This document shows positions 47,677 to 55,731 of a DNA stretch of 64,000 nucleotides, piece after piece. This DNA comes from Arthrobacter citreus (lineage in GTDB: Bacteria; Bacillota; Bacilli; Bacillales; Bacillaceae_G). The position numbers were made by a program, and so were the translations under genes. Numbering within the stretch: position 1 is the stretch's first letter; the number at the start of each line of letters is the position of its first letter. The stretch is from positions 5,084,001 to 5,148,000 of the forward strand of contig CP053688.1 of the NCBI GenBank assembly GCA_013200995.1, given 5' to 3'. A model generated the notes under the pieces. That model was not told the origin of the DNA. It worked only from the letters and a program-made list of their open reading frames with translations, and ran no database searches.

Positions 47677-50600
47677 TTGAAGAAAAATATTGTAAAGAAA
47701 GTCTCTACAATTACACTTGGAGCGGGGTTACTGACTAGCAGTTTGTATTTTCCAAATTGTACAATTCCAGCGAAAGCGGATGAACCTACTTCCGCAGAGT
47801 CCATTTTAGCCAAGATGACTCCTGAACAAAAACAAGCTATCAGCAAACTACAAACAATGGAAGAAACTGGGCTCATGTTGTCACCTGACACAAATTTAGA
47901 CAGCGATTCGGATTTATCCGTCATTGTCCAATTCAAGTCTGAGCCTGCTAAAACCGCGGTTGTTATGGAAGAACTCAAAGGGAAAACCCTCTCTTCTTCT
48001 GAAGCGCAAACGCATGTGGAGAATGAGCATAAGCAATTTCAAGCAGATTTAAAAAATGTGTTTAAAAAAGAACTGGATCAAAAGAAATCCCCGTTCAAAA
48101 TCACGAAATCGTACAAACGAGTATTTAATGGTGTTGCAATGACACTTCCCGCCAATAAAGTTAAAGGATTACTTCAATCCGGCTCGGTAAAAGCAGTTTG
48201 GAGCAATGCGCAAATGCAAGCAGAACCGCCGATCCAAGACCAAGAAACTGACGGGACATTCACAACGAACGTATCCGAAAGTAGCTCAGTTATGGGCGTG
48301 GACAAGCTTCATCAAGAAGGATATAACGGTAAAGGAATAAAAGTAGGTGTGATAGATACTGGAATCGACTATAATCACCCTGATTTAAAGGGTGCTTATA
48401 AAGGCGGATATGATTTTGTTGATAATGATAATGATCCAATGGAAACTACATATGATGACTGGAAGAAATCGGGGCAACCAGAAGTTTCTAACGGCAGTAC
48501 ATATTACACAGTGCATGGTACTCATGTAGCGGGTATCATCGCTGGACAAGGGAAAAATAAATCTGACTATGCTGTAACCGGAATTGCGCCGGAGGCAGAT
48601 CTCTATTCATACCGGGTGCTAGGTGCCTATGGAAGAGGGAGGACAGATAACATCATCGCCGCAATTGACAAGGCAGTAACTGACGGAATGGATGTCATTA
48701 ATTTATCTCTAGGTAGTTCAATTAACGATTCATTAGATCCCGCTAGTATCGCTATTAACAACTCTGTAATGGCTGGGGTCGTGGCCGTAATTGCAGCTGG
48801 CAATAGCGGAAACGCTATGTATTCTCTCGGAACTCCTGGTTCGGCAGCACTAGCATTAACCGTAGGGGCAAGTAGCGCGCCTATTACATTCCCTACGTTT
48901 AAAGGTTCGTTGCAAGTAGGAAATGAGTCTACGACAGCTGATTTACGTTTTATGGGAAAAGGATTCGCAGATCATATCGAAAGTTTGAAAGGTAAATCCC
49001 TTCCACTTATAGACGTAAACAATGGATTTGAACAAGAATATAATAATCAAGATGTAACGGGAAAAATCGTTCTGATGCGTCGTAACGATGGGACTCTTAC
49101 CCAAAACATTAAAATTGCGATTGCAAAAGGAGCTGCCGCTGTTTTCATTTGGAACAATAATCCAGCAGAAGGACAAATTCCTATCCTTTTACCAGATAGT
49201 TACGATCTTGTTCCTGTCTTTTCAGTGAACAATGAACAAGGACTGCAACTTAAAGCAAAAGCAGCAAGCAACAATGCGGTCTTTTCTTTTAATGAAATGG
49301 GAAGCGTTCAGTCTATAGGTGATCTTCTTGCTGATTTCAGCTCTCGTGGGCCAGCCCGTCCATCATTCGATATTAAACCGGAAGTCACTGCTCCAGGTGT
49401 AGCAATCATGTCAACAGTCCCATCATATAACAATGGTCCGTCCCATATTGGTGATTACCAATATTCCTATGCAAGACTCTCTGGAACATCAATGGCAACG
49501 CCAAATGTTACCGGGGTTGCCGCACTCATGTTGCAAGCGAATCCTAACTTACAGCCAGAAGATGTAAAAACGACACTTATGAATACTGCGGACCCATTAG
49601 CAGATTCATATAGTGTGTATGAGGTGGGTGCAGGCCGAGTAGATGCTTACGAAGCGGTTCACGCTGATACACAAATTCAGGTGGAAGATAAAACGACAAC
49701 TTTGATCGATGGAAAATATAAGAAAATTAAAGAAGAAACAGGCGAGATCAGCTTTGGACTGCATACATACAATGGTGAGGATATACAAGATTCTCGCTCC
49801 GTAATCTTGCAAAACAATGGAAAACAGCAAAAAACATTTAAAGTAGATGTTCATTTCCAAACTAATGAAAGAGGTTCAAAGGATGCTGTAAAGAATGGTG
49901 TGAAAATCCTTACAGATGCCTCTGTTAAATTAAAAGGAAACAGCCAAAAGAAAGCACCAGTATCCCTCTTCATTCCTAAAACAGCTGAAAAAGGACCGTA
50001 TGAAGGATATATTGTGTATACGAACCAAGACAATCCATCTGAAACATATCAAGTACCGTTTGCAGTTCGGTATGTGGAAGAAGGACTCGAAATAGATAAT
50101 AAAGAACCAGTTAATCCGATGTTTAGAACCCTTGATGGCCTTACAGAATCTTATGCACCAGTTACCTTTAATGGAGCTGGAGCACTTTTTATGCTTAAAT
50201 CACCTATGAAATCCCTTGATGTGGTGCTTGTAGATGCCAAAACAAAGAAAGAGCTTGGTTATGTAGGTTCCTTGGATGCCACAAAATTTGAGGAGAATAT
50301 CTTCTATGGAACGAATTTTATGGGTGCTGTTCCAGGTCAGTATGGCAAAGGGTACTATTATCCATTTACCAATAATCCAGATGAACCAATCTTATCGGAA
50401 CCAACATTAGTAGATGAAGGACAGTATAATTTGAAATTCATCGCAACTAGTGAAAGTGGCAAAACGTACACTGCTTACAAAGATTTTTCAGTCGATAATA
50501 AACCTCTTCAATACAGTCTGAATCAAAAACCAGGCATTATCGAAGTCGATTCGGAACAAACGAGTTATACATTCTCTGGTAAGGTATATGACAAAGAGAC

Positions 50601-51852
50601 GGAAGAAATGTTCGCAGCTGGCTTACTAGGAGAGCAAAGGAAATATTTGTATAATATACAAGAAAATACGATAGCTCCAAACGACGTTTTTCCTTGGATA
50701 CCAGGAGCATATATTTATGCAGATGATAATGGATATTTTCAGTACGAAACACCGATTGATGGAAAAACTATTAAACGGGTTACCTTATATTTAGGTGATT
50801 ATGTAGGAACTGGGGACTATTGGTTCAATTCATTCACCTTTATTCCAAAGGGGACTTCTTATATCAAAGCATCTGCTGACAAGCAGGCAGTTAATACAAA
50901 TGATTCAACGATCGTCACACTCACTTCAAAACATATGAAAAACTTTACTGGTAGCGAGTTTACAGTTCGTGTTCCAAAACAATTGAACGTGGAAGACATA
51001 AAAGTAAATCCTGCCTTTGCCGATAAAGGACAAGTTAGCGTAACATCACAGACAAGTGACAGTAGCTATAACTATATAACAATTACCGCGAAGCGTGATG
51101 GAAGTCAATTGATGTCTGATGATGAGCTTCCTTTAGTAGACATAAAAGTGAAGGTTCCTACTGATATACCTATGAGTAATCTTTCTAGACCATTCGTAGT
51201 CAATGTAACAGCGGCCTATGGATTGGATAGCGATGGAAAAAAAGTTCCAGTAACAAGAGACTTAGGAGCTGCGGGTGCTGCGCAATTTCTTGTACACCTA
51301 GGCTATTCAAAGCAGACTTTTTATAACCCAGTTCCTGAGGGGCTAAAGACAAGTGTAGCAAACTACAATAACATTGGAGCTACCGTCAAATTAATTGACC
51401 CTAATGGCAAAGTTTATCAAGGTACATTCGATGCCAATGGTGCACAAAGAAACGTTACATTTAATTATCTACCATTAACAGACAAGCCATTCACATTTGT
51501 GGAGGACATTCCAGGGCACTTTACCGTTACTAAACAAATCCAAACAGGAAGATATATCGGTAACAAGTATGTGGGAACTAACCGTCCAGGTTATGTTCGA
51601 ACTGTTGTAGCAGGGGATGTAAATAAAGACAACGTGATCGATATCATGGATGCAATTTATATTCAGACTTATTGGGGCACAAATAAACGTAGTGCAGATA
51701 TTAATTTTGACGGAACTGTAGATGCGAAAGATCTAGCATTTGTACAAAAAAACTATTTACGCCAAAATGTAAGTGTGAATAATCCACCGACACCTAAGAA
51801 AAAGTACAAAGGCATTACGTTAGAAATGGTTTTAAAAGAGCTGCAATCTTAA
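47677..51852 (+). CDS. Secreted Vpr-like S8 protease with cohesin-like and dockerin modules (P3)
   Basis: 1391 residues, the longest complete copy. It has a signal peptide (1 to about 34), helical motif (ILAKMTPEQKQAISKL), I9 propeptide, and S8 domain with Asp227, His283 and Ser605, plus a PA insert containing GKIVLMRRND. An extended region follows, then a cohesin-like module (about 1059-1165), the PGHF module and a dockerin from 1314 (DVNKDNVIDIMD, DINFDGTVDAKD). The TTG start is supported by GGGAGAGGAACA. Codon use appears richer in C- and G-ending codons than in P1, P2, P4 and P5, which may mean a different origin or selection. Secreted endopeptidase with all catalytic residues intact. Confidence 0.92.
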   Translation: MKKNIVKKVSTITLGAGLLTSSLYFPNCTIPAKADEPTSAESILAKMTPEQKQAISKLQTMEETGLMLSPDTNLDSDSDLSVIVQFKSEPAKTAVVMEELKGKTLSSSEAQTHVENEHKQFQADLKNVFKKELDQKKSPFKITKSYKRVFNGVAMTLPANKVKGLLQSGSVKAVWSNAQMQAEPPIQDQETDGTFTTNVSESSSVMGVDKLHQEGYNGKGIKVGVIDTGIDYNHPDLKGAYKGGYDFVDNDNDPMETTYDDWKKSGQPEVSNGSTYYTVHGTHVAGIIAGQGKNKSDYAVTGIAPEADLYSYRVLGAYGRGRTDNIIAAIDKAVTDGMDVINLSLGSSINDSLDPASIAINNSVMAGVVAVIAAGNSGNAMYSLGTPGSAALALTVGASSAPITFPTFKGSLQVGNESTTADLRFMGKGFADHIESLKGKSLPLIDVNNGFEQEYNNQDVTGKIVLMRRNDGTLTQNIKIAIAKGAAAVFIWNNNPAEGQIPILLPDSYDLVPVFSVNNEQGLQLKAKAASNNAVFSFNEMGSVQSIGDLLADFSSRGPARPSFDIKPEVTAPGVAIMSTVPSYNNGPSHIGDYQYSYARLSGTSMATPNVTGVAALMLQANPNLQPEDVKTTLMNTADPLADSYSVYEVGAGRVDAYEAVHADTQIQVEDKTTTLIDGKYKKIKEETGEISFGLHTYNGEDIQDSRSVILQNNGKQQKTFKVDVHFQTNERGSKDAVKNGVKILTDASVKLKGNSQKKAPVSLFIPKTAEKGPYEGYIVYTNQDNPSETYQVPFAVRYVEEGLEIDNKEPVNPMFRTLDGLTESYAPVTFNGAGALFMLKSPMKSLDVVLVDAKTKKELGYVGSLDATKFEENIFYGTNFMGAVPGQYGKGYYYPFTNNPDEPILSEPTLVDEGQYNLKFIATSESGKTYTAYKDFSVDNKPLQYSLNQKPGIIEVDSEQTSYTFSGKVYDKETEEMFAAGLLGEQRKYLYNIQENTIAPNDVFPWIPGAYIYADDNGYFQYETPIDGKTIKRVTLYLGDYVGTGDYWFNSFTFIPKGTSYIKASADKQAVNTNDSTIVTLTSKHMKNFTGSEFTVRVPKQLNVEDIKVNPAFADKGQVSVTSQTSDSSYNYITITAKRDGSQLMSDDELPLVDIKVKVPTDIPMSNLSRPFVVNVTAAYGLDSDGKKVPVTRDLGAAGAAQFLVHLGYSKQTFYNPVPEGLKTSVANYNNIGATVKLIDPNGKVYQGTFDANGAQRNVTFNYLPLTDKPFTFVEDIPGHFTVTKQIQTGRYIGNKYVGTNRPGYVRTVVAGDVNKDNVIDIMDAIYIQTYWGTNKRSADINFDGTVDAKDLAFVQKNYLRQNVSVNNPPTPKKKYKGITLEMVLKELQS

Positions 51853-51921
51853 AATCTGAAGCTAGAAAACTAGGACAAATAGCCTGTTTTTAATTTCAGT
51901 AAAAGTATGAAGAGTCTTAAC

Positions 51922-51962
51922 AAAAAGGATAAATTCATAATATATGAATTTACCCTTTTTAC
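51922..51962 (+). terminator. Terminator of P3
   Basis: AAATTCAT (51931-51938) / ATGAATTT (51944-51951), with outer A-run and GG pairing to CC and the T-run. Confidence 0.8.
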
Positions 51963-52032
51963 TATTTTATTAGGATTTTTATAAATGCTAAAACCTTTTC
52001 TTGAAAGAAATCGAGTTATTATCCTAGAATAC

Positions 52033-52062
52033 TTGACGTGCAACTAAAAAGTTGCATAATAT
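52033..52062 (+). promoter_or_regulatory. Promoter with embedded ArsR-type operator
   Basis: TTGACG (52033-52038) followed by the perfect inverted repeat TGCAACT (52039-52045) / AGTTGCA (52050-52056), then CATAAT or TAATAT as -10. The operator fills the spacer, the expected place for repression by the ArsR-like product of the next gene. Confidence 0.75.
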
Positions 52063-52078
52063 ATAAATAACGGGGAGG

Positions 52079-52405
52079 TTGAATGAAATCGATCAGGTTT
52101 TTAAAGCACTTGCCGATTCAAGTCGTAGAAAACTCCTTGACGAGCTTTTTATGAATAACGGCCAATCATTAAGTGAACTCTGTCAACTTCTAGAAATGAG
52201 TAGACAAGCAGTCACAAAACATCTAGTGATACTAGAAGAAGCAAATCTTGTTGTAGTAGAATGGCACGGGAGAAATAAATTACATTATCTTAATCCTTTA
52301 CCAATTAACAAAATTTCTAAACGATGGATTCATAAGTATGAGCAAAAGCGATTAGAAGCACTAAGTGAATTAAAAAATGAACTTGAGGAGGGCAATAAGA
52401 AATGA
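52079..52405 (+). CDS. ArsR-family HTH regulator
   Basis: A 108-residue winged-helix regulator (VFKALADSSRRKLLDELF, then LSELCQLLEMSRQAVTKHLVILEEANLV). It lacks the cysteine metal-binding motif and belongs to the ArsR type paired with SRPBCC genes. The start is uncertain. TTG 52079 directly abuts the GGGGAGG site (52072-52078) with no spacer, while an in-frame ATC at 52088 has normal spacing. The ATG at 52083 is in another frame. The stop overlaps the start of the SRPBCC gene by 4 bp. Probably autoregulated through the TGCAACT inverted repeat. Confidence 0.88.
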   Translation: MNEIDQVFKALADSSRRKLLDELFMNNGQSLSELCQLLEMSRQAVTKHLVILEEANLVVVEWHGRNKLHYLNPLPINKISKRWIHKYEQKRLEALSELKNELEEGNKK

Positions 52406-52857
52406 ATAAACCACAGTTTGTATATGTTACATACATCGCAACAACACCTGAAAAACTATGGGAAGCTTTAACAAGTACTCAATTTACTGAAAAATACTTT
52501 TTCGGAACTGCAATTGAATCTGACTGGCAAGTAGGGTCAATTGTTTCATATTTACGAAATGGAGAAATTACAGATTACGGAACAATATTAAAATGTGAAC
52601 TAAATCGTTTACTTTCTTTCACATGGAATCACACAAATGATCCGACGAATCGGAAGGAACCATCAGTTGTCACTTTTGAGTTGAAAGAATTGGAGTCCAC
52701 AGTTAAATTAACGCTGAAACATGAAAATATTGAGCCTACTGATTTTGTGGATCGTGAGGATACATTTGAAGGACTAAACAATGGCTGGCCAGCAATTTTA
52801 AGTAACTTAAAGAGCTTGCTAGAAACGGGAAGTACTTTGCCGCCGATTTCTATTTAA
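52402..52857 (+). CDS. SRPBCC (AHSA1/START-like) family protein
   Basis: A 151-residue protein with the AHSA1-type helix-grip fold. It starts VYVTYIATTPEKLWEALTSTQFTEKYFFG and ends GWPAILSNLKSLLETG, both typical of the family. The fold encloses a hydrophobic ligand cavity. Its ligand is unknown. It is translationally coupled with the preceding ArsR-like regulator, a common pairing in which the regulator controls its partner. Confidence 0.9.
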   Translation: MNKPQFVYVTYIATTPEKLWEALTSTQFTEKYFFGTAIESDWQVGSIVSYLRNGEITDYGTILKCELNRLLSFTWNHTNDPTNRKEPSVVTFELKELESTVKLTLKHENIEPTDFVDREDTFEGLNNGWPAILSNLKSLLETGSTLPPISI

Positions 52858-52879
52858 TTAGATATAATAAATGATTTTA

Positions 52880-52930
52880 AGGGGATGTCTCATAAGTCAG
52901 TTTACTGACAAAGGGACTCCCCTATTTTAT
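52880..52930 (+). terminator. Terminator of the ArsR-SRPBCC operon
   Basis: AGGGGA (52880-52885) pairs with TCCCCT (52918-52923), with an inner stem GTCAGT (52896-52901) / ACTGAC (52904-52909), followed by ATTTTATT. Confidence 0.75.
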
Positions 52931-53279
52931 TGAAAATAAAAAGTGGGAGCGCTTTTTTCAAAATTGGAAGGCATCTCAATAGATCCGTTCAAGTGTAGTT
53001 AATCTGTTAGGTCATTTTTAAAGATTAATAGTAGATTTTTATCAAACAATCAACATGAAAAAGATTAGAGCATATTTGTTGATTTTCAATTAAAAGTAGA
53101 GATTAGTGTACGATTTTTAGTTCATAATACCCTAACTGGTATGGGGGATTTTTATTTTATTTGCTATTCTATAAGACTTATTTGTAGCTCTGACTATATC
53201 GATTAGTGTTCTCCTTTTAATAGTTTCTCAAAATTTTATTTCCGGTCTTTTCTTAATCCTCAGATTTAATATTTTATTT
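52931..53279. other. Intergenic region without supported gene
   Basis: About 350 AT-rich bases with stop codons in all frames. Apart from the inverted repeat at its right end (next entry) I see no structured element or coding remnant. Confidence 0.4.
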
Positions 53280-53316
53280 ATATCGTATAATAAGATATAA
53301 TCGTATTATACGATAT
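53280..53316. promoter_or_regulatory. Perfect 13-bp inverted repeat, probable MarR operator
   Basis: ATATCGTATAATA (53280-53292) is repeated in inverted form as TATTATACGATAT (53304-53316), separated by 11 bp. It overlaps likely -10 sequences (TATAAT) and ends 2 bp before the GGAG of the marR gene. Binding there would block transcription, so autoregulation is likely. Confidence 0.8.
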
Positions 53317-53329
53317 AAGGAGAATGAAC

Positions 53330-53755
53330 ATGAGTAAAGAAGTTAAACAATTGAATCAACTTTGGACTGATATTTACTATGTACTACGATATAAGCATAA
53401 AGAAAATATTACTCACCAAGGAGTTAGGATTTTACAAATGATTGATAAAGAAGTCGAGGTTGGCATAAAGGAGATTGCTGAAGGTATTCAAGTGTCACAT
53501 AATACAGCTTCAGAGCATGTAAAGCGATTATTAGAAAAAGAGTATATATACAAAACTCGTGGTGAAAATGATCAACGAAAGGTCATATTGAAACTTTCTG
53601 ATTTAGGAAAAGAAGTCTTACTTCAAAATTCAAGTTTAAATGAAGAGAAACTTCAACAACTTTTATTTGAACAGATGACTGAACAGGAAAGAGAAAGTAT
53701 ACTAAATGCTTTTAATCTATTGAAAGAGAGAGCTCAAAATGTACGCGATAATTAA
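53330..53755 (+). CDS. MarR-family transcriptional regulator
   Basis: About 141 residues. The winged-helix region reads VGIKEIAEGIQVSHNTASEHVKRLLEKEYI and the wing TRGENDQRKVILKLSDLGKEVL. ATG 53330 is 7 nt from GGAG (53319-53322), while ATG 53324 is only 1 nt away. It overlaps the following DUF3147 gene by 17 bp. A perfect inverted repeat sits at its promoter. It probably represses itself and the small membrane protein gene. Confidence 0.9.
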   Translation: MSKEVKQLNQLWTDIYYVLRYKHKENITHQGVRILQMIDKEVEVGIKEIAEGIQVSHNTASEHVKRLLEKEYIYKTRGENDQRKVILKLSDLGKEVLLQNSSLNEEKLQQLLFEQMTEQERESILNAFNLLKERAQNVRDN

Positions 53756-54077
53756 AATATTTACTTCAGCCATTGTCATTGGAGTTATTACCGAAGTAGC
53801 ACGTCGATTCCCTACACAAGGTGGATTGATTGCGGCCTTACCGATCGTTAGTCTATTAAGCCTTATTTGGCTAAATGTTCAAGGTGAACAAGTGCAAACG
53901 TTAAGCAAATTCGCTTATGGAGTTGTATTAGGGATTCCAGGTACAGTCATTATGCTGTTAATAATTGGAGTTGCACTTCAACATTCAATGCATTTAATTA
54001 GTTCAATCGGACTTGGTATTGTTGGATGGGCTTTTTATATTTTTGCTCAAGATTTAGTAGTAAAGCATTTGTTTTAA
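53739..54077 (+). CDS. DUF3147 family membrane protein
   Basis: A 112-residue protein with four hydrophobic segments covering most of its length. The N-terminal IIKIFTSAIVIGVITEVARR and GGLIAALPIVSLLSLIWL are typical of DUF3147. Function of the family is not established. The gene overlaps the marR gene, so expression is coupled with it. Confidence 0.85.
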   Translation: MYAIIKIFTSAIVIGVITEVARRFPTQGGLIAALPIVSLLSLIWLNVQGEQVQTLSKFAYGVVLGIPGTVIMLLIIGVALQHSMHLISSIGLGIVGWAFYIFAQDLVVKHLF

Positions 54078-54127
54078 TAGTGTTATTTTAAAGTAATTAG
54101 TAAGCAAATTAAGAATAATAAGATGAT

Positions 54128-54160
54128 AAAACGACTGTTGTAGAACAGTCGTTTTAGTTT
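54128..54160 (+). terminator. Terminator of the MarR-DUF3147 operon
   Basis: Twelve-bp stem AAAACGACTGTT (54128-54139) / AACAGTCGTTTT (54144-54155). Confidence 0.85.
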
Positions 54161-54333
54161 TTATTAAGGTATGTTTCAAAAATATTAATTGACTTTGAGC
54201 TTCTGTGATTAATGTCCCTTGTGTAAATCACATTAGTCCTTAAGCCACCTTGACACTTTTTCATTAGAGCTTTCTAATTAATAGAGAAGAAATTTAACTA
54301 TATTAAAATTACAATAGAAGGAGGTTAAGTAAG

Positions 54334-55575
54334 TTGAACTTAAAATTGTTTCACAGGATTATGGATCATACGCATGAAAAAAACTGGAATATAACTCAAC
54401 TCGCTAAAAATTCTAATATTCATTTGACTGAAATAAGCCGAATTCTAAATCACAAACAATCTCTTTCATTACGTAATTTGGATTCAATTACTGCGGGCCT
54501 CAATTTGGAGGAAGGTACTTTTTATTCAGATTATATTGAAGAATGTTTTAATGAAAACAAGATTATGGACAAACGGAGAAGTATGGAATTTTTATATAAA
54601 TGCGCATCACTTGGATACAAAGATTTGCTTCAAAATATGTTTAATAAAATTTTAGATGAAAGGTCGAAACAAGTACTTAAGAAGAATTTAAATTATATTT
54701 TTTTAGTTGCAGAAAAGCTATTTGAAGAGAAAAAAGTTTGGCTGGCATTACCACTATATGAGTGTATTATTGAGAGTACACCAGATTATCATTCATCTCA
54801 ATTAGCTAAAAGTTACTATAGGAAATATTACATAGTTCGGTTGACGGAACAAGGACCTGATGCTGAAGTACTTGTTTTAAGACATTTTCATAATTTGCCA
54901 CAGGAATTGCAATTAGCTACTTATTTGTGGATTATGGCAACTTATTATATCCGCCAGAATTGGAAAAAGGTAATGTGCTACGCTAAGGCCTTGGAGAAAA
55001 TAACAAAAGAGGAAGAATATTATGGAAGGGCTCTCCTTTATCAAGGCTTCGCATCGCTTCGAATAGGAAGCTCATTAGAAGAAGTGTTGAGTATAATAGA
55101 TCGATATTCAAAAGTAAATGAATATTATGCGGAGCTAGCGATAGGTAATCGATTTGTCGTTTATTTAGAATTTGGGCGATATGAATATGTTGATGGCTAC
55201 CTTAATTGGTTGGAAGGTAGAGATGACATGTTTGCTGGATTACCTAGAATTTTAGAAGTCTATTTAAAACTTGGGCGTATCGATGATGTTGAAATCTTGC
55301 TAAAGCAATATTTTCATATTTTTGAGGAGACCGCTCTTAGTAAAGAACCTTTCATGCAGCAAATGCATTTGCAACTCCGCTATTCACATGCTTTATATCA
55401 GTGTGCAAAAAATAAAATTACAGAAGGAGTGCATGAAATTTTAGATGTTGTTATTACAGCGATTGAACTAGGGGTTGCTAAAGCGTATAGTAAGGCTTTC
55501 GTGATGTTTTGGAAATATAGACATAAAATTAATTCAGAGCATGAACGTAAATATTTACAAATACTTGGAAGGTAA
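54334..55575 (+). CDS. HTH-TPR regulator (RRNPP/AimR-like)
   Basis: A 413-residue protein. The N-terminal 60 residues form a Cro/XRE-like helix-turn-helix (WNITQLAKNSNIHLTEISRILNHKQSLS). The rest is a series of helix pairs of TPR type (for example FLYKCASLGYKDLLQNMFNKI, YYGRALLYQGFASLRIG and GLPRILEVYLKLGRIDDVE). This architecture is that of peptide-responsive RRNPP regulators and of arbitrium-receptor-like proteins. No convincing signalling-peptide gene follows. The TTG start has GAAGGAGGTTAAG upstream. It ends about 155 bp before protease P4 on the same strand, separated by a terminator. Control of the protease genes is an attractive but unproven inference. Confidence 0.75.
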   Translation: MNLKLFHRIMDHTHEKNWNITQLAKNSNIHLTEISRILNHKQSLSLRNLDSITAGLNLEEGTFYSDYIEECFNENKIMDKRRSMEFLYKCASLGYKDLLQNMFNKILDERSKQVLKKNLNYIFLVAEKLFEEKKVWLALPLYECIIESTPDYHSSQLAKSYYRKYYIVRLTEQGPDAEVLVLRHFHNLPQELQLATYLWIMATYYIRQNWKKVMCYAKALEKITKEEEYYGRALLYQGFASLRIGSSLEEVLSIIDRYSKVNEYYAELAIGNRFVVYLEFGRYEYVDGYLNWLEGRDDMFAGLPRILEVYLKLGRIDDVEILLKQYFHIFEETALSKEPFMQQMHLQLRYSHALYQCAKNKITEGVHEILDVVITAIELGVAKAYSKAFVMFWKYRHKINSEHERKYLQILGR

Positions 55576-55596
55576 CTAATTTCAATCATAAAAATG

Positions 55597-55632
55597 AGGA
55601 CGATGATAATTTTGGTCATCGTTCTTTTTTTA
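55597..55632 (+). terminator. Terminator of the HTH-TPR gene
   Basis: AGGACGATGA (55597-55606) / TCATCGTTCT (55616-55625), one G-U pair, then a T-run. Confidence 0.85.
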
Positions 55633-55645
55633 TTAAAATTTATAT

Positions 55646-55682
55646 TTGACAGAATTTTCAAAATAGTAAAATTCCATAAAGT
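55646..55682 (+). promoter_or_regulatory. Promoter-like block upstream of P4, shared with P3
   Basis: TTGACA (55646-55651), then ATTTTCAAAATA, then TAAAAT (55667-55672), matching about 32 of 37 bases with the block at 47360-47396. The P4 start codon is 50 bp after the block. It is the likely promoter for P4 and P5 together. Confidence 0.6.
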
Positions 55683-55731
55683 CTTTTTATAATTAAATGC
55701 GTAAGACTATCTAATTGAAGGGAAGAGAAGG

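Noticed and set aside
55594..55692. 32-codon hydrophobic ORF after the HTH-TPR gene as a signalling peptide
   Set aside because: No ribosome binding site, overlaps a terminator and the P4 promoter block, and the similar block before P3 has no start codon and mostly non-synonymous differences.
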